From contig NZ_LYRP01000050.1 in the NCBI RefSeq assembly GCF_001655675.1, positions 105,388 through 169,387 on the forward strand: a stretch of 64,000 bases of DNA, in the 5' to 3' direction. Positions 10,285-20,902 of this stretch are shown here, piece by piece. Origin of the DNA: Mangrovibacter phragmitis. Lineage in GTDB: Bacteria; Pseudomonadota; Gammaproteobacteria; Enterobacterales; Enterobacteriaceae. The stretch's first letter is position 1, and each line of letters begins with the position of its first letter. Made by a program: the position numbers and the translations under genes. The notes under the pieces were generated by a model. It ran no database searches. It had not been told where the DNA came from and saw only the letters and a list, made by a program, of their open reading frames with translations.

Positions 10285-11943
10285 CTATGAATTAATGGAT
10301 AGCAGCGCGTCAAAAATCGTTGATGCTGTTTTCAACACCTGTGAGTTCGCCAGATAATATTGCTGATAACGCTGCAGGTTGGCGTACTCTTCATCCAGGT
10401 TCACACCAGAAACAGATTGTTGCTGGTTGGTCAACTGCGTAACCACATTCGCCTGTGTCGTACTGGTTGTATTCAGTGTACTGGTGGTGTTACCTACCAA
10501 AGACACCAGGCTTGCGTAAGCATCGTTAAAGGTTTTGTTGCCACCCACCAGGCTTTTGTCCTGCAAGTCAAGCAGCGCCTGGGCGTTGGTGTTATCACTC
10601 TCGCCAGAGGTCGCTGAGCTCGCCAGCGCCACTTTCGCTTCATCCGTTACTGAAACGGCCATATTGACGATTGTGTTGGTTACCGGTTTGACGAGAAAGC
10701 TGTCTTTGGCATCAGGTGAGCCGTCTACAGTTACCGTCAGGCCATCAAAAGCCAGTGTCGTATTACCACTACCATCAGTGCCGGTTGTCGGCGTCACAGT
10801 GGTATTATCTGATGTGCGGGTAACCGTCCAGGCAGATCCGCTCCAGGCCACTTTATAATTGGTTGCCAGAACAGCAGAACTGTCTGTTACTTCAGCAGTC
10901 AGTGTTGTGGAGCTGGTATTGTTCGCATTGCTCACCACCGCAGGCGCACCGACAGCAAAGAAAGCTTCGCCTGCATCGCCATTGGCATCAAAACCCGCTT
11001 CATGCTGAGTATTGAATGCATCCGCAAAGGATAATGCCAGTTGCCCAAGGCGGTTACGTGCTGCATCCAGGTCTGTTGAACGGAAAGTCAGTAAGCCCCC
11101 CAGAGAACCGCTGGTTAACTGGCTTTCAGGAATTTCGACGTTTCCAGCGGCTTCATCAACATACGCCACTGTTTTCCGTCCAGGATCAGCACTTGACGCA
11201 ACTGCAGCAAGTTGGAATGAACGCGATCCCTGAACCAGAGACGTACCATTACCCAGGCTCACGTTATAGGTGTTTCCATCCTGGATTGTGACAGTCACAC
11301 CTACTATGTTATTAAGTTCATTCACCAGTTGGTCGCGTTGGTCCAACAAGTCGTTCGGGCTGGCACCGCCGCCTGTCGCCGTCATTTGCGCAATCTTCTT
11401 ATTCAGATCAGCAATCTGGCTGGTATAGGTGTTAATTTCCTGAACACTGGATTCGATGGCGCTGTTTACCTGGCTGTCCATGCTGCGCAGGTAGTTATCC
11501 GTCGTTTTAAACTGGTTTACCAACCCCTGAGCCTGGCCAATTAATGCTTCACGGGCAGAAGAGTCACTGGCATTACTGGTCAATGTAGTCAGCGCAGAGA
11601 AGAAACTCTGTAATGACGTTGAAATGCTGGTCGTTGTGCTGGACAACAGGTCATCTATTTGCGAAACCTGGTCATAACGGCTAGACAGTGCACTGCTTTG
11701 ATTTGACGCCTGACGCAACTGGCTGGAAATAAACTGATCGTATTCACGCTGAACACCACTGACATACACACCATTACCAATCCAGCTATTACCGGAAAGG
11801 GTACTATTAGACTGGGCCAGTACGGTGGTCTGGCGGCTATAACCGGTTACGTTATAGTTCGAAATGTTGTTACTTACCGTATTCAGCGCGGTCTGTGCGG
11901 CAGTCAGTCCGCTCATCGCGCTGTTGATCAGGCTACTGGACAT
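10285..11943 (-). CDS. flgK: FlgK, hook-filament junction protein (HAP1)
   Basis: 552 residues from the ATG at 11943 (MSSSLINSAMSGLTAAQTALNTVSNNI); an in-frame ATG nine codons upstream is less likely because the AGGA ribosome binding site lies directly in front of the chosen start. FlgK forms the first ring on the hook. The N-terminal rod/hook signature with NNISNYNVTGYSRQ and the C-terminal LDEEYANLQRYQQYYLANSQVL are present; the middle is Ser/Thr/Asn-rich. A sigma-28 promoter lies at 11986-12012. Confidence 0.96.
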   Translation of the reverse strand: MSSSLINSAMSGLTAAQTALNTVSNNISNYNVTGYSRQTTVLAQSNSTLSGNSWIGNGVYVSGVQREYDQFISSQLRQASNQSSALSSRYDQVSQIDDLLSSTTTSISTSLQSFFSALTTLTSNASDSSAREALIGQAQGLVNQFKTTDNYLRSMDSQVNSAIESSVQEINTYTSQIADLNKKIAQMTATGGGASPNDLLDQRDQLVNELNNIVGVTVTIQDGNTYNVSLGNGTSLVQGSRSFQLAAVASSADPGRKTVAYVDEAAGNVEIPESQLTSGSLGGLLTFRSTDLDAARNRLGQLALSFADAFNTQHEAGFDANGDAGEAFFAVGAPAVVSNANNTSSTTLTAEVTDSSAVLATNYKVAWSGSAWTVTRTSDNTTVTPTTGTDGSGNTTLAFDGLTVTVDGSPDAKDSFLVKPVTNTIVNMAVSVTDEAKVALASSATSGESDNTNAQALLDLQDKSLVGGNKTFNDAYASLVSLVGNTTSTLNTTSTTQANVVTQLTNQQQSVSGVNLDEEYANLQRYQQYYLANSQVLKTASTIFDALLSINS

Positions 11944-11985
11944 GGTGTTTCCTTTTGAGCGTTTAATCACGGGTCCCGACTGAGA

Positions 11986-12012
11986 TTATCGGCAGCACAG
12001 ACCAGGACTTGA
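11986..12012 (-). promoter_or_regulatory. Sigma-28 (FliA) promoter of flgKL
   Basis: On the minus strand: TCAA at 12012-12009, exactly 15 bases, then a perfect GCCGATAA at 11993-11986. The -35 differs from the TAAA consensus at one base. This matches the class 3 control known for flgKL. Confidence 0.85.
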
Positions 12013-12018
12013 GGCTAA

Positions 12019-12987
12019 TCAGAACAAATTGCTTAAATCATTGTTATACGCTTTAGATACCTTATCACTCATAGATTTTAGCTGCTGAATCAATGAGGTA
12101 AGTTTGTTGGCATAGCCCGGGTCTGTTGCGTAACCCGCGCGTTGCAATGCCTGAGCGCCCTGCTCTGCTGTTGCCGCTGTAGTCACCGCTGCATAACGCG
12201 GATTTTTACTCAGCAGACTCACATAATCTGACAGCGCTTCAAGGTACGAACTGTACACACGAAACGCGGCTTTCACCTTTTTCGCCTGACCATTTTCAAA
12301 TTCAGTGGTGGTGATTTCGGTAGTTGGTCCTTTCCAATTTCCGGTTGCTTTCACCCCAAAAATATTGAAGCTGGGCGCACCACTGGCCGTGCGAATTTGC
12401 CGTTGCCCCCAACCTGATTCCAGCGCCGCCTGCGCCAGAATCAGGTGGTGAGGAATGCCACTTTGTTCGCTGGCGAGTTTGGCGGGTAAAGACAACTGCG
12501 CCAGAAAGTCTTTGCTTTCACCATCAAGGTCTTTATCTGCAAACGAAACAATCGCCCCGGAACTGGGAGGTGCTTTGGGAATAGCTTTACGCACCAGTTG
12601 GGTAAATTCCTGAGCTTGATACTGCATGACGGTATCCATATCGAGTTTCATTGGCACAGTCCCCGCCTTTTCAGACGGTGACTGCGTGCCATTGGTCATC
12701 TGTTTTACCATCATGTCTGCCAGACCAAGGCCTTTGGCACTGAGGTCATCCGCAATCTGCTGGTCGTACATACTGGTGTACAAACGGGTTTGGTCGTTGT
12801 CGAGCAGGCCATCTTTCGGCAAAGCCTGGCGCATACTCTTCAGTACCATTTGCACGAACATCCCTTCAACTTTCCTGGCTACTGCTTTCAGGTGAGCCTG
12901 TGGGTCATTCGCTGCTGCCCGTTTTAATTCATTCAGCGATTGCGCATCCCAGGCTGCGCCAGCCATAGACTGGGTATCATTAATCAT
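12019..12987 (-). CDS. flgJ: FlgJ, rod cap and peptidoglycan hydrolase
   Basis: 322 residues from the ATG at 12987 ([22 protein letters not shown]), whose A overlaps the flgI stop as TAATG; an in-frame start ten codons upstream has less family support. The N-terminal part (about 1-130) caps the growing rod. The C-terminal glucosaminidase domain (about 165-310) opens the cell wall for the rod and shows LILAQAALESGWGQR with the catalytic Glu and the YATDPGYANKL stretch. Last gene of flgBCDEFGHIJ. Confidence 0.95.
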   Translation of the reverse strand: MINDTQSMAGAAWDAQSLNELKRAAANDPQAHLKAVARKVEGMFVQMVLKSMRQALPKDGLLDNDQTRLYTSMYDQQIADDLSAKGLGLADMMVKQMTNGTQSPSEKAGTVPMKLDMDTVMQYQAQEFTQLVRKAIPKAPPSSGAIVSFADKDLDGESKDFLAQLSLPAKLASEQSGIPHHLILAQAALESGWGQRQIRTASGAPSFNIFGVKATGNWKGPTTEITTTEFENGQAKKVKAAFRVYSSYLEALSDYVSLLSKNPRYAAVTTAATAEQGAQALQRAGYATDPGYANKLTSLIQQLKSMSDKVSKAYNNDLSNLF

Positions 12988-14084
12988 TAGATAATCTCCA
13001 GCTTCGCTCGCAGACAACCTGCACTTTGCATGGCCTGCAGGATAGACATTAAGTCCATCGGTGTTGCACCCAGCGCATTGAGGGCACGCACCACATTGTT
13101 CAGGTTGGCGCTTGAGTTAATGCGGCGCAGTGCGCCACCACTCTGGCGCATATCAATCTGCGTTTGTGGTGTCACGACAGTTTGTCCACCGCCAAAGGGC
13201 GTATTGGGTTGGCTCACTGTATTCTGCTGGTTGACTGTTACCGACAAGTTGCCCTGGGCAACTGCACAGTTATCCAGAGTGACTTCGCGGTTCATCACTA
13301 CAGCGCCAGTACGCGAGTTGATAATCACTTTGGCGTCCTGCACCGGGACATTCACCTGCAGGTTTTGCACATCCGCAAGAAAACGCACCTGGGAACTATT
13401 TCCCGGTGGAACACGAATTTGAACAGTACGGGAATCAATAGCCTGAGCTACACCATAACCCTGGGAACGGTTAATGGTGTCAGAAATCTGCTGAGCAAGG
13501 CTGAAATCTTCCTGATTAAGTTGCAGGGTTAGTGTATTCCCACTGCCAAAATTACTTGGCAGTTCACGCTCAACCACTGCTCCACCAGTAATCCGCCCAC
13601 CATTGAGTTGGTTAACCTGAACACTGCTGCCACCTGCAGATGCCCCCGCGCCACCAATCAGGATATTACCTTGTGCCAGCGCATAGACCTGATTGTCCAC
13701 ACCTTTGAGAGGCGTCATTAATAGCGTGCCGCCCCGCAGACTTTTTGCATTACCTAAAGAAGAAACAACCACATCAATTCTCTGTCCCTGGCGAGAAAAA
13801 GCGGGTAAATCGGCCGTCACCATGACTGCTGCCACGTTTTTCAACTGCATATTGGTGCCAGTGGGAACAGTAATACCCAGTTGTGACAGCATGTTATTCA
13901 GGCTCTGGGTAGTAAATGGAGTCTGAGTGGTCTGGTCACCGGTTCCATCCAGCCCAACTACCAGGCCATAGCCAATAAGTGAGTTATCACGCACGCCCTG
14001 TACAGTGGTGAGATCGCGAATACGGTCTGCCTGAGCCAGTGTCGCCACCAGCAGCAATCCGATTGCGAAAATTGACTTAAACAT
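12987..14084 (-). CDS. flgI: FlgI, flagellar P-ring protein
   Basis: 365 residues with a Sec signal peptide ([19 protein letters not shown], cleavage after residue 19). It forms the periplasmic P-ring around the rod in the peptidoglycan layer and is assembled with the chaperone FlgA encoded at 19.4 kb. The conserved opening of the mature protein ([26 protein letters not shown]) is intact. It overlaps flgJ by one base and follows flgH by 12 bp. Confidence 0.96.
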   Translation of the reverse strand: MFKSIFAIGLLLVATLAQADRIRDLTTVQGVRDNSLIGYGLVVGLDGTGDQTTQTPFTTQSLNNMLSQLGITVPTGTNMQLKNVAAVMVTADLPAFSRQGQRIDVVVSSLGNAKSLRGGTLLMTPLKGVDNQVYALAQGNILIGGAGASAGGSSVQVNQLNGGRITGGAVVERELPSNFGSGNTLTLQLNQEDFSLAQQISDTINRSQGYGVAQAIDSRTVQIRVPPGNSSQVRFLADVQNLQVNVPVQDAKVIINSRTGAVVMNREVTLDNCAVAQGNLSVTVNQQNTVSQPNTPFGGGQTVVTPQTQIDMRQSGGALRRINSSANLNNVVRALNALGATPMDLMSILQAMQSAGCLRAKLEII

Positions 14085-14096
14085 AATTCACCTCGC

Positions 14097-14795
14097 TTAA
14101 AACGGCGCAATATTGAGGAAGAAACGTTGCAACCAGCCCATTTGTTGTGCCTCATTGATATAGCCATTACCAACATACTCAATGCGGGCATCCGCCACCT
14201 GTGTTGATGCGACGGTATTACTGGTTGAAATAAAGCGTGGATTCACTACACCAGAGAAACGAATAAATTCCGCGCCCTGATTAATCGCGATTTGTTTTTC
14301 CCCTACTACATGGAGGTTACCGTTAGCCAGCACCTGGTCTACCGTCACAGTCAATGTACCTGTAAAGGTGTTTTGCGCACTGGAACCACCTTTGCCTGTG
14401 AAATCATTTTTACCTTCCATGTCAAGGTCTGCCCGGGCATTGCCAAACAATCCCTGCAAATAGCGAGGGGCGGTCGTTACCGCCAGACTACTGCTTCCAT
14501 CGCGCGATGCGTTTGAAGACGAGGATTTGCTGGCACTGACGTTTTCCTGAAGGTTAATGGTGAGTGTGTCACCAATATTGCGCGGACGACGGTCTTCAAA
14601 TAACGGCTGATACCCATAGTTAATGGGCTGAACAGTCTGAAAAATAGAACCATTAACCGCCGGAACCGGACCTGGAATAGGCTGTGCCGAGGTTGGCCCC
14701 TGAACAAGCGGCTTACTCGGGACCAGTGAACAGCCACCGAGGGCGACACTCAGGCTAATGACAAGCGGTCGATACCACTGGTTACGGTTTTGCAT
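14097..14795 (-). CDS. flgH: FlgH, flagellar L-ring lipoprotein
   Basis: 232 residues. Lipoprotein signal peptide with lipobox LGGC (Cys about residue 22), consistent with outer-membrane anchoring of the L-ring. The family core ([27 protein letters not shown] and [10 protein letters not shown]) is present. Lies between flgG and flgI. Confidence 0.96.
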   Translation of the reverse strand: MQNRNQWYRPLVISLSVALGGCSLVPSKPLVQGPTSAQPIPGPVPAVNGSIFQTVQPINYGYQPLFEDRRPRNIGDTLTINLQENVSASKSSSSNASRDGSSSLAVTTAPRYLQGLFGNARADLDMEGKNDFTGKGGSSAQNTFTGTLTVTVDQVLANGNLHVVGEKQIAINQGAEFIRFSGVVNPRFISTSNTVASTQVADARIEYVGNGYINEAQQMGWLQRFFLNIAPF

Positions 14796-14843
14796 TACGT
14801 TTATCTTCAGAAAATATTAGCCGGCGGCGAAGCCGGCCAGATT

Positions 14844-15626
14844 TTAAAGTTGTGACAGTTTCTGCAGCATCTGGTCAGTAGTTGATACGGCTTTACTGTT
14901 AATCTCATATGCACGCTGAACCTGAATCATATTGACCAGTTCTTCAGCCACATTCACGTTTGAGGTTTCCACATATCCCTGGTACAGCAGCCCCGCGCCA
15001 TTCTGACCCGGAGTTGATTCTGTCGGCGCACCGGAGGCCTGGGTTTCTGTGTACAGGTTTTCGCCAATACTCTCTAACCCAGAAGTATTGACAAATGTAG
15101 CCAGGTTCAGTTGCCCCACCTGTTGTGTTGCTGTCTGCCCTTGTAGGGTGACGCTTACCACACCATCACGCGCCACAGTAATACTCAGAGCATTACTGGG
15201 AATGGTGATAGCTGGTTGCACAGGGAACCCACCGTTAGTCACTAACTGCCCGTTGGAATCGAGTTGAAATGAACCATCACGGGTATAGGCTGTGGTGCCA
15301 TCCGGGAGCTGTACTTCAAAAAAACCTTCGCCTTTAATCGCAATATCTTTGCTGTTATCGGTCTGGTTCAGGTTACCCTGGGTATGAATACGCTCCGTTG
15401 CCACCGGGCGAACCCCGGTACCAATTTGCAGGCCCGTCGGTAATGTTGTTTGTTCAGAAGACTGGGCTCCTGGCTGACGTACTGTCTGGTACAGCAAATC
15501 CTCAAACACTGCACGCTGGCGTTTGAAACCATTGGTACTGACGTTTGCCAGGTTGTTGGCAATAACGTCCATATTGGTTTGTTGTGCATCCAGACCGGTT
15601 TTCGCGATCCATAATGAGCTTATCAT
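14844..15626 (-). CDS. flgG: FlgG, distal rod protein
   Basis: 260 residues, the standard FlgG length. Builds the distal rod of the drive shaft. Typical N-terminal motif ([36 protein letters not shown]) and C-terminal helix ending [14 protein letters not shown]. Exported by the type III apparatus, no signal peptide. 17 bp after flgF and 48 bp before flgH. Confidence 0.97.
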   Translation of the reverse strand: MISSLWIAKTGLDAQQTNMDVIANNLANVSTNGFKRQRAVFEDLLYQTVRQPGAQSSEQTTLPTGLQIGTGVRPVATERIHTQGNLNQTDNSKDIAIKGEGFFEVQLPDGTTAYTRDGSFQLDSNGQLVTNGGFPVQPAITIPSNALSITVARDGVVSVTLQGQTATQQVGQLNLATFVNTSGLESIGENLYTETQASGAPTESTPGQNGAGLLYQGYVETSNVNVAEELVNMIQVQRAYEINSKAVSTTDQMLQKLSQL

Positions 15627-15643
15627 GGTGAAGTCCTGTTTTA

Positions 15644-16399
15644 TTAAGTCAGTGACAGCAGTTGGTTCGCACGCTGTTCGTTACCATCAACATTGCTGAT
15701 AACTTTCATTTGCATCTCAAAACGGCGCGAGTTGCTAATCATTTCAGCCATTGCTTCAACGGCGTTGACATTACTGCCTTCCAGCACACCCGCCATCACT
15801 TTCAGCGTCGGGTCCGCTGCAGGTACAGCGCCACGCGTGGCCTGCGCCTGCTGGGTGAGATGGAACAACCCGTCATCACCACGCTCCACTTCCTTGTCGG
15901 TAGCCTTAACCAGTTTCAGCCGGCCAATAGGGGCTGCGGTATTAGGTGGATCCCCCGGGTTTAGCGCAGTGATGGTACCGTCAGCAGCAATAGTCAGCTC
16001 AGCATTCTGGGGAACGGCAATAGGACCACCATCACCCATCACCAGATTGCCATTCACTTCCAACTGCCCATTGACGTTCACCTGCATATTACCGTTACGG
16101 GTGTAAGCTTCCTGGCCATTCGGGGTCCGTACCGCCAGCCAGCCATCCTGCTGCATTGCCACATCCAGATTTCGGCCGGTGTAATCCATCGAACCGGTAC
16201 TCATATCCGAACCTGGTGTAGAGGCAGCGACCAGTGTGCGGGTTGGTAGAGATAACCCCTCAACCGGCACTGCACGCAGTGCCTCAAGTTGTTTACGAAA
16301 ACCAGGTGTCGACGCGTTAGCCATGTTGTTAGCCGTCACAGACTGTAAATCCAGCGTCTGGCTGGCTGCGCCCATGGCGGTATATATTGCGTGATCCAT
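15644..16399 (-). CDS. flgF: FlgF, proximal rod protein
   Basis: 251 residues, as in E. coli. Proximal rod component. Rod signature near the N-terminus ([21 protein letters not shown]) and the C-terminal [25 protein letters not shown]. Part of the flgB-flgJ operon. Confidence 0.96.
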   Translation of the reverse strand: MDHAIYTAMGAASQTLDLQSVTANNMANASTPGFRKQLEALRAVPVEGLSLPTRTLVAASTPGSDMSTGSMDYTGRNLDVAMQQDGWLAVRTPNGQEAYTRNGNMQVNVNGQLEVNGNLVMGDGGPIAVPQNAELTIAADGTITALNPGDPPNTAAPIGRLKLVKATDKEVERGDDGLFHLTQQAQATRGAVPAADPTLKVMAGVLEGSNVNAVEAMAEMISNSRRFEMQMKVISNVDGNEQRANQLLSLT

Positions 16400-16419
16400 T
16401 AAGCCACCCCGTCAGTCGA

Positions 16420-17664
16420 TTAACGCAGGTTAACCAGCGTGTTAAGAATCTGATCCTGAGTTTTAATCGTCTGGGCGTTTGACTGATAGTTACGTTGCGC
16501 AACAATCATATTCACCAGCTCTTTACTCAGATCAACGTTGGAAGACTCCAGCGCTCCACTGGTCAATGTGCCGAAAGTACCAGTCCCAGCAATCCCCAAC
16601 AGCGCAGCACCTGAAGATGAAGTTGCACTCCACAGGTTGTCACCTTCAGACTGCAGGCCTTCAGGGTTAGCAAAGTTTGCCAGGGCAATCTGGCCCAGCA
16701 ATTGGGATTCACCGTTGGAGTAGGTACCACTAATAGTGCCGTCGTCATTGATGGCGTAACTCACCATTTCGCCCGGTGCATAACCATCCTGAGAAGTAGA
16801 AACTATGTTGTTACTACCGTAGTTCTGCTGCATGGAACCGGTAAAATCCAGCGAGAATGTGGCAGGCGTTGCACCGCTGCTGGTGTCGGTGGTCAGGCTC
16901 GGGAAGATACCGGCAGTGGCGGTTGCGGTACCAGTGCTGTCTGTAGTACTGGTCAGGTTACCGTTAGAATCAAAGGTCATCGTTCCCAACAGAGATGATG
17001 AACTACCGCTGACGCTACTGTCCTGGGTGTAAACACTCCAGGTATTATCTGCAGTTTTAACAAAGTACACGTTCATATCATGGGTGTTGCCCTGGGTGTC
17101 ATACACCGTGATCGTGCCTTTCTTATTGTACGTGGTGGAATCTGTTGAATCGAAGGTGCTGGTAATCGCATCGTCTGATGAATTCAGTTGCACTTCCATT
17201 GCTGCGGTTGTGGTGGTTTTCGCAGGCATTGGAGAACTGGGAATAGACAACGTTACCGGGTTTGCCCCCTGGTTAATGGTGGGCGGGGTTCCGGTTGCCG
17301 GATAACCTGTCACAAAATAGCCTTGTGAGTTAACCAGATTGCGGTTTTCATCGAGTTGCAGCTGACCATTACGGCTGTAATAGACCGAACCCGCACTGTC
17401 TGTCATACGGAAAAAACCGTTCTGGTTAATAGCCACATCCAGCCCGCGGCTGGTATTGGTGACGGTACCATCCGAGAAGTTCTGAATAACAGCCGCTACT
17501 TTTACCCCCAGACCTACTTTGGAGCTGGCACCGGCAAACATATCGGCGAAGGCGATCCCGGAGGATTTAAACCCGTAAGTGGCGGAGTTGGCAATGTTGT
17601 TGCCGATAACGTCCAGGTTGCTTGAGGCGGCGTTAAGGCCACTGACCGCTTGAGAAAAAGACAT
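16420..17664 (-). CDS. flgE: FlgE, flagellar hook protein
   Basis: 414 residues (E. coli 402). Polymerises into the hook universal joint. N-terminal SQAVSGLNAASSNLDVIGNN and C-terminal VDLSKELVNMIVAQRNYQSNAQTIKTQDQIL helices are conserved; the surface-exposed middle is Ser/Thr-rich and accounts for the extra length. Preceded by the hook cap gene flgD. Confidence 0.96.
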   Translation of the reverse strand: MSFSQAVSGLNAASSNLDVIGNNIANSATYGFKSSGIAFADMFAGASSKVGLGVKVAAVIQNFSDGTVTNTSRGLDVAINQNGFFRMTDSAGSVYYSRNGQLQLDENRNLVNSQGYFVTGYPATGTPPTINQGANPVTLSIPSSPMPAKTTTTAAMEVQLNSSDDAITSTFDSTDSTTYNKKGTITVYDTQGNTHDMNVYFVKTADNTWSVYTQDSSVSGSSSSLLGTMTFDSNGNLTSTTDSTGTATATAGIFPSLTTDTSSGATPATFSLDFTGSMQQNYGSNNIVSTSQDGYAPGEMVSYAINDDGTISGTYSNGESQLLGQIALANFANPEGLQSEGDNLWSATSSSGAALLGIAGTGTFGTLTSGALESSNVDLSKELVNMIVAQRNYQSNAQTIKTQDQILNTLVNLR

Positions 17665-17687
17665 GTGTCCTACCCCTGATGGTTAAG

Positions 17688-18380
17688 TTAGAGAATTTGA
17701 CGCACTTCGCTAAGCGTAGTGGTGCCATAAGTACCTAAATCGAGCAAATTACCGCTGCTGCTACTGGTGATACCGTTCACCAACGCATACTGAAGTGGTT
17801 GAGCTGTCAATTGCGTAGAGCCATTGGCAGCAGTAACGGTGACATTGTAAGAGCCATCTGCAACCGTTGAACCATCTGTAGTCGTACCGTCCCATGAGAA
17901 TGTGTGGACACCCGCACTCAGTGCACCAAGGTTAATGGTTTGCACCACTTTGCCGGTACTGTCGGTAATCGTGGCAGTGGTTGCCGTTGATGCCTGTTCC
18001 AGTTCCACACCAAAAGGCGTGGTTGTACCACTGCCCGCCAGTACTGTAGAACCCGTCACCATGACACCATGGCCGATAAGTGATGACGCCTGCAATTGCT
18101 GGCTGTCATTAATCTGTCCGGAGATAGATCCCAGTGTGGTATTGAGTTTTTCAATACCGCTGAGCGTGCTTATCTGTGCCAACTGAGAAGTCAGTTGGCT
18201 ATTGTCCATCGGGTTGGTCGGATCCTGGTTTTTCATCTGCGCAACGAGCAGCGTCAAAAACTGGTTTTGCAAATCATCTGCACTGCTCGCCGTCAAACTG
18301 TTTGATGCGGATGACGAACTGGTTGCCGAACTGGACGCCAGCGCACTGCTGGTATCATTAACACTGACTGAAACAGACAT
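17688..18380 (-). CDS. flgD: FlgD, hook capping protein
   Basis: 230 residues. Scaffold at the tip of the growing hook, left out of the finished flagellum. The N-terminal conserved block LQNQFLTLLVAQMKNQDPTNPMDNSQLTSQLAQ is present, then a FlgD Ig-like/tudor part. The Ser/Ala-rich first 30 residues are typical. Confidence 0.96.
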   Translation of the reverse strand: MSVSVSVNDTSSALASSSATSSSSASNSLTASSADDLQNQFLTLLVAQMKNQDPTNPMDNSQLTSQLAQISTLSGIEKLNTTLGSISGQINDSQQLQASSLIGHGVMVTGSTVLAGSGTTTPFGVELEQASTATTATITDSTGKVVQTINLGALSAGVHTFSWDGTTTDGSTVADGSYNVTVTAANGSTQLTAQPLQYALVNGITSSSSGNLLDLGTYGTTTLSEVRQIL

Positions 18381-18391
18381 TGTTTCCTCCT

Positions 18392-18796
18392 TTATTGACC
18401 AAGTGTCAGTGTTTTCAACATCATGCTTTTCACTGTGTTGAGCACTTCAACGTTAGCCTGATAACTACGCGATGCAGACATGGTGTTAACCATTTCTCCC
18501 ACAACATCCACATTCGGCATCCGCACATAACCGTTGGTATCCGCCAGCGGATTGCCTGGCTGGTAAACCATCTTGAACGGGTCCTTGCTTTCCACGACCC
18601 CGGCGACCTTTACTCCACCAGTAGCCGCACCAACCGGTGCATCAACCTGGAAGACTACCTGTTTAGCTCGATAAGGTTGCCCGTCCGGCCCTGCGACACT
18701 GTCGGCATTCGCAAGGTTACTGGCTGCAACGTTCAAACGAGCAGACTCTGCTGACATCGCTGAACCTGCAATATCGAAAATATTAAGCAGCGCCAT
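18392..18796 (-). CDS. flgC: FlgC, proximal rod protein
   Basis: 134 residues, the E. coli length. Rod component next to FlgB/FlgF. N-terminus [33 protein letters not shown] and C-terminal [19 protein letters not shown] are family hallmarks. 3 bp separate it from flgB. Confidence 0.96.
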   Translation of the reverse strand: MALLNIFDIAGSAMSAESARLNVAASNLANADSVAGPDGQPYRAKQVVFQVDAPVGAATGGVKVAGVVESKDPFKMVYQPGNPLADTNGYVRMPNVDVVGEMVNTMSASRSYQANVEVLNTVKSMMLKTLTLGQ

Positions 18797-18799
18797 CGG

Positions 18800-19216
18800 T
18801 TACCCCTGTTGTTGCAATACAGACATCATGCTTTTGATTTGCCCGGTAAGAGCGGTGATGTCCATTTGGTATTTCAGGCTATTGTCAGCAAAAGCAGTTC
18901 GCTCGCGGTTCATATCCACAGTATTGCCATCTGCTGCTGGCTGGTCTGGAATCCGGTACATCAAATCCACTGAAGGCGATGACGATGTCTCGGCAGCAAT
19001 ATGTCGTGAAGATGTCAGCGTCAGGGGAAGTCCCCCTTCCGCCGCCCTGCCGCGATCCATGACCTTTTTCAGTTCACTGGAAAAATCGATGTCACGGGCC
19101 TGATAACCCGGAGTATCGGCATTGGCGATATTTCCGGCGAGAATTTCCTGGCGCTGAGCCCGCAGGTTGAGTGCTTCCTGCCCAAAGCGCAGTGCAGCAT
19201 CCAGTTTATCGAGCAT
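18800..19216 (-). CDS. flgB: FlgB, proximal rod protein
   Basis: 138 residues, the E. coli length, first gene of flgBCDEFGHIJ. Contains the rod motif [24 protein letters not shown] and the C-terminal helix [23 protein letters not shown]. Divergent from flgA; the 154-bp region between them must hold the FlhDC-dependent promoters, which I cannot place exactly. Confidence 0.96.
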   Translation of the reverse strand: MLDKLDAALRFGQEALNLRAQRQEILAGNIANADTPGYQARDIDFSSELKKVMDRGRAAEGGLPLTLTSSRHIAAETSSSPSVDLMYRIPDQPAADGNTVDMNRERTAFADNSLKYQMDITALTGQIKSMMSVLQQQG

Positions 19217-19370
19217 GTTTCCTCCGCGCAGACGATGAGTTATAGCCGACAGCTTAATTCTCCTTGCGCGCGCTTTATCGACGGAATAAACGCAAAATGC
19301 TTCGCTATTTGTCGCCTTGAAATACTTTGCTTACAGGTAGAATCCTTAACATCCCTAACTGGAGGTGCTT

Positions 19371-20033
19371 ATGTTTTCCCGAATACTCAGCACTGTTGCG
19401 GTGCTTATCACTGTGCTACCGCTGACCTGCCTTGCGGGTGAACTTGATTCCCAAATGGAGGCGTTTTTTCAACAACGCCTGACAGGAGTCAGTGATAATG
19501 TGAAGGTGAAAATCAATTCGCCCCAGTCGCAATTACCTCAGTGCGCTAACCCTGAATTCCGTTTGCCAACTAACGGCCGCTTTTGGGGTAACCTGAGCGT
19601 AATGATGCGTTGCGGTAACCAGCAGCGTTATGTGCTGGTTACTGTCCAGGCAAGTGGAAACTATGTGGTGGCAAGCCAGGTTTTAGAACGCGGTACACCG
19701 GTCACAACGGGTAATGTTGAGCTAAAATATGGTCGTCTTGACCTGCTGCCTCCGAATACCCTGTTTTCTGTAGACGATGCGCTCAATGCCATTACCCTGC
19801 GAAATGTTGCGGCCGGACAGCCTATTATGCGCAGCATGCTGCGCGTTCAGTGGCGGGTAAAAGCAGGTCAAAAAGTGCAAGTTATCGCCGCGGGACAAGG
19901 GTTTAGCGTGAACAGTGAAGGCAAGGCATTAAACAATGCTGCAGTCACGCAAAATGCCCGGGTCAGAATGTCGTCTGGCCAGGTGGTCAGTGGGACTGTC
20001 GACAGTGATGGGAATATTCTTATTAATCTATAA
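19371..20033 (+). CDS. flgA: FlgA, P-ring assembly chaperone
   Basis: 220 residues from the ATG at 19371, which has a GGAGG site at 19361-19365 just upstream; a GTG two codons earlier overlaps that site. Sec signal peptide (FSRILSTVAVLITVLPLTCLAG). A SAF domain fills the C-terminal half. Periplasmic helper for FlgI polymerisation. First gene of flgAMN. Confidence 0.95.
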   Translation: MFSRILSTVAVLITVLPLTCLAGELDSQMEAFFQQRLTGVSDNVKVKINSPQSQLPQCANPEFRLPTNGRFWGNLSVMMRCGNQQRYVLVTVQASGNYVVASQVLERGTPVTTGNVELKYGRLDLLPPNTLFSVDDALNAITLRNVAAGQPIMRSMLRVQWRVKAGQKVQVIAAGQGFSVNSEGKALNNAAVTQNARVRMSSGQVVSGTVDSDGNILINL

Positions 20034-20038
20034 TCCCT

Positions 20039-20065
20039 TAAAGATTCTGTTCAGGCTGCCGATAA
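20039..20065 (+). promoter_or_regulatory. Sigma-28 (FliA) promoter of flgMN
   Basis: TAAA (20039-20042), exactly 15 bases, then GCCGATAA (20058-20065): a perfect match to the FliA consensus, 61 bp upstream of the flgM start. It gives flgMN class 3 transcription in addition to read-through from flgA. Confidence 0.92.
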
Positions 20066-20126
20066 ATTTAGCAACGAAACGAGATGACAGGTATCGCCCG
20101 GCGCGACCACCACTGAGGACACAGAT

Positions 20127-20417
20127 ATGAGCATTGAGCGCACATCACCACTTAAGCCCGTGAGCACTGTGCAAACACGCGAAAGCAGTGACACAACTTC
20201 GGCGAAAGTTCGCCTGAACAAAACTGGCTCTGAGACCAGTAGCACCGTGACCCTGAGTGACGCTCAGGCCAAACTGATGCAACCGGGTTCCAGTGACATC
20301 AACATGGAACGTGTTGAAGCAATCAAAACGGCCATCAAAAATGGCGAACTGAAAATGGACACCGGTAAAATCGCCGATGCGCTGATTCAGGATGCGAAAA
20401 GCTATTTAAAAGAGTAA
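20127..20417 (+). CDS. flgM: FlgM, anti-sigma-28 factor
   Basis: 96 residues. Holds FliA inactive until the hook is complete and is then secreted. N-terminal half is disordered-looking ([16 protein letters not shown]); the C-terminal FliA-binding part ([32 protein letters not shown]) is conserved. Its own sigma-28 promoter closes the feedback loop. Confidence 0.96.
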   Translation: MSIERTSPLKPVSTVQTRESSDTTSAKVRLNKTGSETSSTVTLSDAQAKLMQPGSSDINMERVEAIKTAIKNGELKMDTGKIADALIQDAKSYLKE

Positions 20418-20424
20418 TACTGCC

Positions 20425-20853
20425 ATGAGCCGCCTGTTAGAACTGATGGATAAAATGACTTCAGTGCTGAATGACCTTAAACGTGTTCTGGACGCAGAGC
20501 AGGCACAGCTCTCTGCGGGTTTTGTCAATGGTGTGGCGTTACAGCGCATCACTGAAGAAAAAAGCTCGTTACTCGCAACCCTCGACTACCTTGAACAGTT
20601 ACGGCGAATGGAGCAACACCCTCACCATGCTGCAGCCAATGATGACCCGGTGGAATTGCGCTGGCAGACAATCAAGAAGAAAACCCGTTATCTGAACGAC
20701 CTGAATACTCACAACGGTTGGTTACTTGAGGGCCAGTTGGAGCGAAATAAAGAGGCGCTGGAAGTGTTGCGCCCACACCAGGAACCCGGGTTATATGGCT
20801 CAGACGGGCAAACGGCAGCACCTAACCGCAGCGGTAAAAAATTTAGCGTCTGA
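20425..20853 (+). CDS. flgN: FlgN, export chaperone for FlgK and FlgL
   Basis: 142 residues, helical, near E. coli size. Binds the C-termini of FlgK and FlgL and brings them to the type III gate. Starts MSRLLELMDKMTSVLNDLKRVLDAEQAQL; 7 bp after flgM, so the two are translated from one mRNA. Confidence 0.95.
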   Translation: MSRLLELMDKMTSVLNDLKRVLDAEQAQLSAGFVNGVALQRITEEKSSLLATLDYLEQLRRMEQHPHHAAANDDPVELRWQTIKKKTRYLNDLNTHNGWLLEGQLERNKEALEVLRPHQEPGLYGSDGQTAAPNRSGKKFSV

Positions 20854-20858
20854 TTAAA

Positions 20859-20876
20859 CCCCCTGGCTACAGGGGG
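20859..20876. terminator. Terminator between convergent flgN and murJ
   Basis: Perfect stem CCCCCTG (20859-20865) / CAGGGGG (20870-20876) with a 4-base loop, 5 bp after the flgN stop. No strong T-run on the plus strand; on the minus strand GGGTTTAAT follows, so it may serve both directions weakly. Confidence 0.6.
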
Positions 20877-20902
20877 CTCGTCCTTTCAAACCTTTCCCCT
20901 TG